A stretch of 64,000 nucleotides of DNA from Bugulina stolonifera. Lineage: Eukaryota; Bryozoa; Gymnolaemata; Cheilostomatida; Bugulidae. Position 1 is the stretch's first letter; the number at the start of each line of letters is the position of its first letter. The notes beneath the pieces were generated by a model. It did not search any database. It saw only the letters and a program-made list of their open reading frames with translations, and was not told the DNA's origin. Positions 15,301 to 27,300 of this stretch are shown here, piece by piece. The stretch is taken from NCBI GenBank assembly GCA_935421135.1, contig OW285188.1:17957233-18021232 (forward strand), read 5' to 3'. The position numbers and the translations under genes are program-made.

Positions 15301-18300
15301 GTCACCGTTGTTTAGGAATGATAATACTTTTCATGCACTTTATTTTTAAAAACTGAGGTTTTTGTTAATAAAAATGTCAATTTGATTTAGATATTTATCA
15401 TGGTTAATATTTGTCACTTTGGAAGTAATATGAATTATTTATGGATGTTAACATAACGTATTTGGTGGTATTTTCTTCTATTCACATCAGTGACATATGT
15501 TCTTGAACAGTGATAGCAGTAGGGAAGCAACTCCTCAGCCAGCTCCCCCAAACAAGAAACCTGTCAAACAACCAGAAAACAAAACAACACAACCAGCACA
15601 GAAAGCACCATCTAAAGTTGCTGAGAAACCAAAGGTATCTGAGCGTAAAGAAGAATCTAAACCTGCCGAAAAGCAAAAGGAAACTGAACAGAAGAAAACA
15701 GAAACAAAACCAGTCGAGAAGCGGAAGGTAGCAGATCAGAAGACAACAGAATCAAAACCACCAGAGAAAAGAAAGGAAGATGAACAGACAAAAGAACCAA
15801 AAGCTGTTGAGAAGCAAAAGGAATCTGGAACTAAAACAGAACCAAAACCTGTTGAGAAGCCAAAAGAAGATACATCAACTGTTTCAAAACCCAATGGTAT
15901 GTCTTTAAGTAGAATACTTCTTCCTAGCGTTTTAAAATAAAGTTTTAGGTATTGACGTTCAGATCATTATATTGTAAACTTCTTGCAAACTTTCTTTAGG
16001 TTACCTATAATTGCCACCATCTGCAATGCATATAAATATGATTACAGATGTGAAAGATAAGCAACCCGCTCTGTATGAAACTAAATTGAAATCCATACTC
16101 ACATCTAGTGGTGGTAAGAAACTGCACTGCTGCAGATTGTTTGGAAATTGTCTCCCCATTATAATGCCCATTTATACATTTAATGCTGTCAGGCCTATGA
16201 TGCTGTGGCTTGTATAGAAATTTTGCTTGAATTAAACCAGCGCTCCAATTTTCATTTTGAAGTTTGTTATGTAATCCATATTCGTATTTGCTCTGTACAT
16301 TGTGATTGTTCTTTCACTGCTTGCTCCTGGCACTGTGAGATCATAAATTCCACTACTAGGTCACATTATCAAACATGTACTTGGTAGAATTGAAGCTAAA
16401 AACAATATCATCTTTATGAATTTTACCATTGTTCACTGTTAATTACCTGGATGCATTTCTTTTAGCCGACCCAAATATACCGCCTTTACCACGGTTAAAA
16501 TCTATCCTAAAATATGGTTCTGGTAAGGCGTTTTCCTACAAAGAAATGGCACATTGCCAAAGTTTCTCATTTTCATTACTTCTTAATTTTTTGTTTTATG
16601 TTTCAGTCTATGCATTACTAGAACTTTCTAGGTTATTCTGCACTCTTCTCAATATTGTACTTTATTAATACCATGCTCCATATACATAAACGTTCCATAT
16701 GTGAAAGTTGTTTAATCTTGTCATATCAAATTCTAGCTACAGAGGGTGCACCTAAAACTCCAAATAGTAAGAAGAAGTCTGTCAAATTAGGTGGTGGAGA
16801 TCAGAATGCTCCTGTTCAATCAGATCCATTCGCCGACTACGAGGATGTCGTAGGTATGTGTTTCAAGGATAAACTCTGACATGCATTCATATGAGACTAA
16901 CGATTACATGTTGCAATAGATAGTAGTGGATGAGATTAGTTTTATTGGTGGCATAGATCACATGACCAGATCTTTCTGACAATTTCCTTCCTCTGCTCTT
17001 CCATTATACATCTACGAGTATGTGTAAAAGGTTTATTTCAAATTAGCAATGTTTAAATATATAACATTGGTTTGTATATATAATGTAACAATAGCTGTCT
17101 GAGTTACCAGTTTTGTTGTTTTGTGGATATTGACACCTAGTTCAATTCAGGTAAAGACAATAAAGTCAATAACTCACACCTCTACTATAATATATGATCC
17201 TCTTTTGTCAATAGGATATCTCGTTAGCAGTCCAACTAATTAAACACTGCTGTCATTAGTTGAAACACTGTAAAATCTATAACACCATTGTTCACTGTGC
17301 TGCTGCCAATGTCTCCTAGCAATGGAAGGGTTATAACTTGTCATGGATTACGGATAGGAAGATGTGGAAGTAGTTGGTAATGGAAGTAGTTGGGGCTATT
17401 AAAGAGATATCCCGTAAACCAGTTTTGGGGATAAATAACTCTTTGCTCCATCTTCCTCTTGTAGATTCTGATGAAGAAAGAGAGAAAGCAAGGCAAAAGA
17501 TCAAGGCTAAAAAAGATGCTCAAAGAAAGGTTGGTTACATACATGTATACCTATTTAGTAATACACTTATGTTATGACCATACCAGTTTGTAATACAATG
17601 TATTATGAACTTAAATATGATTATAATGCATTGTATGAATACAAATGATGAAGGTCACAGAATGCAGTGTAATGTAAATTTGCATCTTTTGTAGGCTCAT
17701 CTTAATCTCATGAAAAATATAGAGGTAAGTTATACTATATTATTATACATAATATAGAAGTAAGTTGTACTATATTATTATACATAATATAGAGGTAAGT
17801 TATACTATATTATTATACATAATATAGAGGTAAGTTATACTATATTATACATAATATAGAGGTAAGTTATACTATATTATACATAATATAGAGGTAAGTT
17901 ATACTATATTATACATAATATAGAGGTAAGTTATACTATATTATTATACATAATATAGAGGTAAGTTATACTGTAGTATACATAATATAGAGGTAAGTTA
18001 TACTATATTATACATAATATAGAGGTAAGTTATACTGTATTATTATACATAATATAGAGGTAAGTTATACTGTAGTATACATAATATAGAGGTAAGTTAT
18101 ACTATATTATACATAATATAGAGGTAAGTTGTACTACATTATGCATAATATAGAGGTAAGTTACAATGTATACTATATAATACATAATAAATTATTCATT
18201 GTGATCATTCTTGATTTTTGCAAGATATCTTTCCTTTATTTAGAGATAGTAGAATGGTCACATGACTACGTTTCCATATGCCACTTATTGTATGTTCATT

Positions 18301-21300
18301 ACCCTTTCGATTTTTGCAGGCGTTTCCTGGCAAGCCTATTAACAAAGACCCACCATCTAGACTGTTTCAAGAGAAACCTAAGGCAGAATCTCCCAAACCT
18401 GCTGTAGCAACAAAGCCAAATACCAATAAACCTACCACTGAAGCTAAACCTGTTCCAACTAAACCTATAGACAAAGCAGAAACCAAACCTGCCTCAGCCA
18501 AATCTGCGGATAATCCAGTTACACCTAAAGTTACTGCTGAAGCAACCCCAAGTAAATATCCTATAATATAATACATGTAGCTAGTAATTCAGTTTTTTTT
18601 TCCTGTCAGTTAGTTCACAGCACCGTATTATAACTGTAATTCTACTCACCTCATCCTCTGTTTATCTAGTTGTAGCTGCTGAAGCTCCCAAGAAGAAAGT
18701 AAAACTGAAGAAGGAGTTGAAGAAAGCTGGAGCTAAAACAACAGATGATGTGGACTTTGAGACACTCTTTGGTGCCGATACAGAGCCTGAACCCGCTGTA
18801 TGTATTTCTAGCTTCATGTATGATGAATACAGTTTACTGTGTTGTGCATGATCTAACAAATACTGGTAGATCTGCAACCAGTGGTCACATTGCAAGAATA
18901 TATTTGTTTCAACACCCATAGTATCAAACCTATGGTAGATTATAAGCTATTTAATTCCGATAAAAGGTTCAATTTGGGTAACTATATTTTGATTGTAATT
19001 TTTGTGTATGTTACTAATAATCTCCACTGCAAATACTGTGATTTTAATTCAACAGATGTGATGCAATATATGTATATTACATGACTGTACATCACCACTT
19101 AAATGTGTGTTATATACTAATAATAGGCTGATAGAGATGAATATGATGTTCCTAAAAAGAGGAAAAGAAGGAAAAAGAAGTCTCGTGACAAAAAGGAAGC
19201 TGCGCCGCCAGACACCGAGAAAACTGAGACTAAAATACCAGAAACTGAAACTCAAGACAGTAAAGCTCCAGATACTAAACCATCAGAAACTGAAGATCCA
19301 GGTAGTAAAGCTCCAGAGACTAAACCGTTAGAGAACAAAGCACCAGAATTAGTTTCTGAGGCTGATAGGAAGTCTATTGGTTCCACTACTTCGCAAAAAG
19401 TTAGTTCTCAGAAGGAGCCGGCAGCCTCTGTACGGCCAGAGCAGACGCCATCCAAGCATGCAGAGCCTATTTCTGTTAACGAATCAACCACCAGTGACAA
19501 AGAGGCTGTTGCTAAACCTGCCACAGATGTTATACCAGCGGATACAAAAGTGGATGAGGTTAGTTGGTAAAACATTCAATTGGTTGTTTCTACGTTGACT
19601 ATCTATTATAGTTTGTCAAATATATACTCTTAGATCTATAGTTATGTTCTATACAACTTTCTTATGCCATGTGGAAGATTTTTATTGTATTTGATTATGT
19701 GACAATAACAGAAAACTAAGGAGAAAATACCCGAGAAGCAGCCTACTGAAGAGATATCACCAGAGAATAAGTCTGTAGATGGGAAAGCTCCTGAAGTGAA
19801 ATCACCAGTAAAGAAATCTCCCGAGAAGAAATCTCCCGAGAAGAAATCGCCTGAGAAGAAATCACCTGAAAAAGAAGTGCCTCAGAAAAAATCGCCAGAA
19901 AAGAAGCCATTAGAGAAAACTGCAGAAAAGCCAGTAGAAAAGAAAACTCCAACAAAGAATGCTGATGCAGTTAAAACATTTAATCAAGAACTTAAACCAA
20001 AACCAGCTGCAGATCCATTTCTATACAGCGGTAATACCGCTATTTGGGAAGCCGCTCAACAACAACAGATACCTAAACCGGAGCCAGTATCAATACCTCC
20101 TCCTGAATTCAAACAAGAGCCTGAACCTCAGCCAGATGAAGTAGATGAAGCGTCCGAAACTGTCAGTATTCCAAAGGCTGAACCTCTAACTCCAGCAAAG
20201 AAACCTGCTGTTAAAGCGGCTGCTGCGAAAAAGACACCTGAGGTGAAAAAGAAAGTTATTAAGCAACCGATTGCCGATACAAAATCCAAGAAAGACGCCA
20301 CACCTGTGAAAGGTAAGAAAATAGAGGCAGATGCTGTGAGTGTGCCAGCAGCTCAGGCTGAGACTCCGAGAAAACAGGCTATGGAACCGAATGATAATGT
20401 CAGCATTCCTGCAGGAGAAACAGTGACACCACTACCACCTGCTCCTGAGAATAAAGATGAACCTCCAAAGAAACTTTCACCAAAAAAATCCATTCCTGAG
20501 AAAACAAAGGAGGCTAAGCCTGCAACAAAACCTGTTCTCAAACCAACTAAATTGACCTCTGACCCATCTAAGCCTGCGAAGGTAACTTCCGACACTAAGA
20601 AACCAGCAAACACAAAACCAGTGGTTCCTAAAGCTGAAACTAAACCAGCTGTCCCTAAATTTGAAACTAAACCAGCAGCTCCAAAACCTTCAACAACGAA
20701 GACTAACCAACAAACAACTGCCAAAAAGACAGTTCAACCTTCCAAACCTGTTCCACAGCCAGCATCTAGTAAACTTCCAGAGAAATCTACAACAAAAAGC
20801 ACTGTTAATAAGAAGCCTGTTTCTAAATCTAATGAGAATCCATACGGTGACTATAAGCACGTGTCTAGAAGCCAGCCTCCTCCTAAGAACGCCAAGAGAT
20901 ATGGAGTGGTAGCTGATATGCAGAAGGATGAGGAGGTACGCAGAAGTCTAGATTTGCCAAATGGGAGAGTAATTCCTTTTGGATACAAATCACCTCCGGA
21001 AACCCCTCACCATGCTGGGAAATCTACTGACCAGGTAAGTTGACATGAAATACATACACATGTGCATGACTTAATTTATGTTATTTTAATGGTGTCATCA
21101 ATATGCAGGTGTCTGTCTCTAATACACGATGTATTATACTGCAATAATATGCTACCAATTTTTTGTCAAAATTGTCGATAGTTTTCCTTCCCTTCAATAG
21201 ATCAGCACATTGTTGTTTGATCTATTGTTCATAGTTTGTAATAGTACATGTCATGTAAACTGGTCAATGACATCATGTAATTCATACTCATTATTTATAC

Positions 21301-24300
21301 TAAGCTGAAACAACAGCGTAATCCAGCATATGCTGTCCATTCGTTGTTTTATTTTCTGTTAGTAATGGTTACCTGGATAGAGTGGTATTGTTTTGAGATA
21401 TATGTAGTAGTCAATGTATCCCATGTGCCCTTCAGCCTGCTGCCAGACAGACCACTTCCAAAAAACCAGAAACAAAGAATTCTATGAAATCCCGTGAACC
21501 AACCATGGTTCCCGATCCTGCTAGCAAACCCGTTAAACCTCGTGAACTCACTATGGAAGCTCCACCTGAGACTGAAACTGTGCCAGGTTGGTCCTGAGTC
21601 ATAATATTTGTATGTGTAGTACAATCATGTACATTATTAAATCTATAGGAATGGAAATGAACTGCTAATGAGCTATTTAGTTTGTCTCTGTTGACTCCCT
21701 TGCTACATGTACTAAATAGATAAATAATTAGCTCCCATGTGATCATCCAAAACATTGGGTTCTGAAGTACTCTTCAGTATACTGTATGTAGTGTATCTGG
21801 AATGCTAGGGTGTAATGTTTAGTTATAGTATATGTTATATATTTATCTAATCTGCAGAAACTCAAATCTCAAGGGAGGAGAAAGAGGAGGAGAAGAAACC
21901 TGTTGCAGAAGTCTCCAAACCAGCGGAACCTGATGTCACTCCGCCACCAGCTAAACCTTCAGCATTCAAGAAGTTTCTCAACCTCTTTGGCTTCTCCAAG
22001 AAGTCTGAGCCAGAGCCTAAACCGAAACCGGAGCCAAAGCCTGAGCCAAAACCAGAACCAGCACCAGCTCCTGTTGAGGGTAGGTGAATCTACCAAACTA
22101 CCAAACAATGACATGCAATTAATGTAAACATCTGCGTTTGATAAAGTTCATTTCACTGACTTCATGATTGAGTAGAGAAGCTGTCATGCTGTGTATTACG
22201 CTGTTACAGAGCCAGAACCAACAAAGGAACCTGAGAAAGAGCCTGAAAAGGAGTTGGAAGTGCCTAAGGAACCAGAACCAGAGAAAGAGGTTGTCAAAAA
22301 GGCCGAGGTCAAAGAGGGTAAAGGAAAACGTGCTGTGAAGCATTCATCTCTGGAGAGAAAACCAGGGCCTCCGTCACGGCAGCGTACTCGATCTGTGTCT
22401 TTAACCAGGAAGGAACAGGTGGGAGTTAACCTATCATAAAAATTGAACTCAGAACTGCTGAGCAATAATATTAATTGTAGATTTGTAGATGTACCATAAT
22501 CAAATTTAAATTCCGGTTATTCTCGATTTATTTTAGCCTAAGAAAACTGCAAAAGAGAAATCTGCTGTGTCTAAGCCATCCCGAGAGAACACCACCGTTT
22601 CTCTCTCTAGAGAGAACACTAGAGTATCTCGTCAAAACACTATGGCATCACAGAAGTCTGGCTTATCACGAGAGAGCACCATTATTTCTCCCAGAGTGAC
22701 AAAGAAGACACCACGGAAAGCAGCTGCACCTAAGACACCAAACAACAAGACCAAACCTAAACCATCGCCTAGAGCTGAGAAACCATCTACAACCAGTGAT
22801 GCTCCAGCTCATAAACTAAATGATATTGATGAGAAAGAAGGTATTCTCACTGTTCTATACTAAGATACAGATACTACCTAACATAAGTCTACGTGTAGTA
22901 TTGTATAATGATTCTATTATGTGATTTATATTATACATCTGTATTGATATATGCCGTCGATCATTCACTCTCTTCTTCATTGATTGTGTTTTAGAACCTA
23001 AGAAATCCGATTCTCTGCCTGTAGTGGAAGTCAAGACCAAAGGAAAAGGTAAGTAAAAGCTGTTTTAAGTATGCTTACTATGTAGTGCTTGGTAAACAGT
23101 AAACGCTATCGGCAACGGAGTGAAATAGGAATGGCTGTGTATAGGAAGAAATGTTTATCTATCGCAATAGCAGTGTAGTGTGAAATTACACTGTTTGAAT
23201 CTGTAACACATGATATTTGCATATATAATATAGTATTTATATGTAGTGTTGTAATCTATGTTATACTGTGTGACTCATCGCTAAAATATATGTGTAACTG
23301 TACTAAATTCTCATAATACCCATACTACATGTATATAGATGTGCTTTCCCTAGCTAGTAATGTTGTTATTTGAGTGAAGTGAGTGAGTTACATCAATAAA
23401 TAAGGTGACAGTTTAACAGTCATTGCTGAGTACATGTATATATGCCGGGACTCTTTCTTTGAAAGAATTTGATTAAGCTCGGCAGCCCTATACTTCTCCA
23501 GTAACAATGATATTTTTAATTACTAATAATTGTACATAACTATATACATATTAATGTTACCACAGCTCCTGCTAAAGCTACTACTAGCAAACCTAAGGCT
23601 AAGATTTTAGTACCAAAGGCTGCTGAGGAAGTAGATAAAGATAGACCCTTAGCACCAGAGCCATCCTTTGTATCTAGAGGTAGGTACTAAGTGTACACAG
23701 AAGTTGTCTTTCCTTTCCTCAGGTATTGTACTGCTGATATGGGTATATGAATGACATGATGGGGTGTGTCTATTACAGCCATGTACATTATATTATATAA
23801 TGGCTTATTTTTCTTGTGGGATTAATTAACAATCACTAATTATTGCCTAATCTCACATCTATAGGTAGATTCTCTCCCCCAGAGGGAAGTAAAGGGATGT
23901 AAATTGCAGTTAAATAACAAAACATTTCTGTTGTATTTAAATTAGGTTGCATCAAACTATGGTGTCGTTTTCGTTAAATTCTGATAAACTCATGATATTC
24001 GTACATTTATATTATGCATTAATAGTCTTTTTTATATATTTTTGGACTTTTCTCCTTAACCCTACTGTCCCTATACTCTCTATTCCCAAGAATAGCTGTG
24101 AATAGCTGTTACATAATGACATGATTGAATATGCACCCCAGTGGTGCAGACAGTGAAAGAATAGAATAATTATATTTCATCTATTATATTTTATGTAGTA
24201 ACTATTAATTATTATCGTGACATTTTCCAGTACAATACAAGAAATCAATTTACCTTGAATGGTGGCATTTTCTGTAACAAGTCACTAGTTAGTATTTATT

Positions 24301-27300
24301 CATAAATAATCTATAACATGTCTTTCAGTCAGGCATTCTCTTATTAATGGTTCAACTGGCTGATTTGATAGCTAATTATTCAACGAGTACAATTGATATA
24401 TTATGTTTAGATGCTATAAGATTGGTTTATTTGTTATCTTACATGACAACGAGCAGCATGCTGCCTCAGCTGGGGTATTGAGCTGCCAGTGTCAGCGATT
24501 TGCAGTTTAGCTGCCAGTAGCTCCATATATTTATACCTATTGATATTACATATCTAGTCTTGGATAGGAAGAACGCGTAGCTTGTATTTTCTCATGTAAG
24601 TGTGTTTGTATACTCATTACCTATCCCTTAATTTCTTTACCACTTGTTAGTTGAAGATTATATAAGCTGTAGAATATACAATATGTGCCTTTCATTTACA
24701 GATGACATTCGACCTGATTCAGGGTCAAGATTTCCACCAATTGAACGCAGTTACAGCCGTGAAGGTTCATCTAAGAGTACTAAATCTACGTCTTCTTCTG
24801 TATCACCTCTTCCACCAATATCAGATAATATGTGAGTCTAGCCTAGCATTATTATCTATACTACAGTATTTGATCATATGCGATTTCTGGCTTGAAGAAT
24901 TATTACAAAGCTCAAAAATGTTTTGTTATAGTTTACCTAGATGTGTCACTTGAATGATGTCATAATATTATCATGGAAGGATATCTTATCTCCGTCTAAC
25001 AAAGTGCTAGTGTACATGTATTTATAACTACTGACTGTCTTACTGCAGGACTACCGGGGAAGTTGAAAAGCATCCTGAAGAACAGACAGAGGAGAGAAGT
25101 CTTTCCTTGCCGAGTATTAATAGCATTAGTTCTAATGATTCAGGTATATTATAGCCTTTGTTCTAGTGATTTAATTACCTTAATGCATAGCCTTAGTTCT
25201 AATAAGGCTTATCTTTAGTTTGATATAAAATTTGTATGTGTGATAAGTCCGAAACTACAACTCAAGAATGCATACTCTACTAGTAACAAATATCTTGTTT
25301 TTCTGCGTTCAGCAAATTCAGATTGATACAAACAGTGCTGCTGTTCACCAGACCTTATATTTTTATGTCATAAACTGGTTGTATATTGTCTTCATCGGCT
25401 AAGTCATGTGACCTACTTTTGTAGGAATTGCAGTTGAAAGAACTGGACACAAGTCACCAACCATGACCCCCATAACTGAGGAAACTCCTAGAGCCACATC
25501 TTCTGGTATAGACAAGAAGAGTACAGAAATCACTCCGCGCAAGCAACACTACCGTCCTCCTAACGATCCGTTCTCTTTTTACGGTCAGTTTACTTACATG
25601 TATATCCGCATTATGGTATATAGACTGTGTAATACAATTACTTGTATATGATTGAATATTTTGTGTGTACATACATATGGTAGCTGGTATATGACCTCTT
25701 AGATTGTCTCCAATACCTCTAATTAGACTCTACACTCTGCATAGCACTATGCAATACTATTAGTAAAGGGCTACTATTAATACTACAGCAAAGTATAACA
25801 CACTGTGTGAAGCAATAGAGTACTATTACATGTACATGTATGTTTGTTCCTTGTTAGAGTTCATATAAGTCCCTTTCTACCAAACTAATTATTTATTGAT
25901 ATATTCATTAGCAATACCATGTCCACATACAGTATGTAGTATTACATTAGTATATTACATAACATACTAGAAATGTTGAACCATTACAAATACCAGTGCA
26001 GTGAGTTGCATTGAGTTGACATACATTTGAACATAGTAATGGTTGGGCAGCAGTTTTTTTATTTTGTTTATTACACTTTGTTTATTAGTGCAGTAGAGAT
26101 ACAGTACAGTGTGCATAGTATGTGCACTATTTAGAGACATCTGTAGTAACGAAATGCAAACTTTGTGGTATTCCAATATAAGTACAGTACTACTCAATGG
26201 TGATCTTCTAAAACTTGTTACAGAATATGATAAAATTTGGTAAACATGTTCCCTTCACTGAATTTTAAATGTGAAGTCGTGTTATTAGTGGTTTTGGCAT
26301 GCCATCAACGACTCGTACTTTTCATCAACTTCAGCAATGCCTCTTCTAACTTCCTCATCTCCATGTTCATTGGTTTTGAGTCTGTAGTTGTTGTTTGTTC
26401 GGGAGTTGGGTCTGAGATTACTTCTTTCCACTTGGATAAAATCTCTTTGACTAGTTTAGTAGAAGATGGTGGAACTGATTAAAAGAAGATAATATCCCTG
26501 TACTACATAACAGTATCCTTGTACTACGCATAGATCGATTGATCGCAATGTTACATATCACCTTTCCTCAACCATTCTTTTATCTAAAAATGTTTATATT
26601 TTGTTTTCATTCCTCTTCCAGCTGTAGATACTCAGCATGTACTGGTAGTTATATATTACTCACCTGTTGTCTGCTTTATCTTGCTGGACTCTCTGTTCTT
26701 GTCCTCCTCCCCTTCTTTGCCTGTTCTCTTACCCTCAGTATTACCATACCCCATATACATTTCATTCATATCATCCTTTCCTAGTCATAATATAAAATGT
26801 ATACATGTTTGCATTATTTTATGTAATGTAATAGTACATGTATGTATGTATGTACATGTATGTAATAGTCTATCAGTTCCTGTAACAATATAATATTGTA
26901 TATTAGGATATGCTATACAGTGTACTAAACAATATAATAATAAAATGCGTGTCTTTGTTCATCCATACTTACCGCTCTTTGGTGTCGTCGTTGTATCTGT
27001 GATATTCATGTCACTCCGTCTCCCATACTTGTATTTTCTTTCTCTCAGCAGGTTAGCCTTATCACTTGTCATGTTTTTATCATGTCCTGTCCCACTCCCT
27101 TTATTATCAGAAAGTTTACCTTCTGTGTTACCATATCCTAAGTCAGTTACATTCTCTCCGTAACTGTCCATACTGTCCGTACTGCCTCCATACTTGTTAT
27201 TAACGACAGCGTACTTATAGACATCTTCAGGTGGTGATACAGCGCTAGTCTTAGCAGCTTTTGTCGGTTTCTCTCTTTCTGTTTTCTCTAAAAATATTCT

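Noticed and set aside
16737..16853. KSVKL as a third RVxF motif
   Set aside because: The final position of the consensus is Phe or Trp; Leu is not a good match, so it is mentioned only as RVxF-like.
17716..18170. CRISPR-like array
   Set aside because: Units are directly adjacent, 32-35 bp, without unique spacers, and derive from an exon-intron border in a eukaryotic gene.
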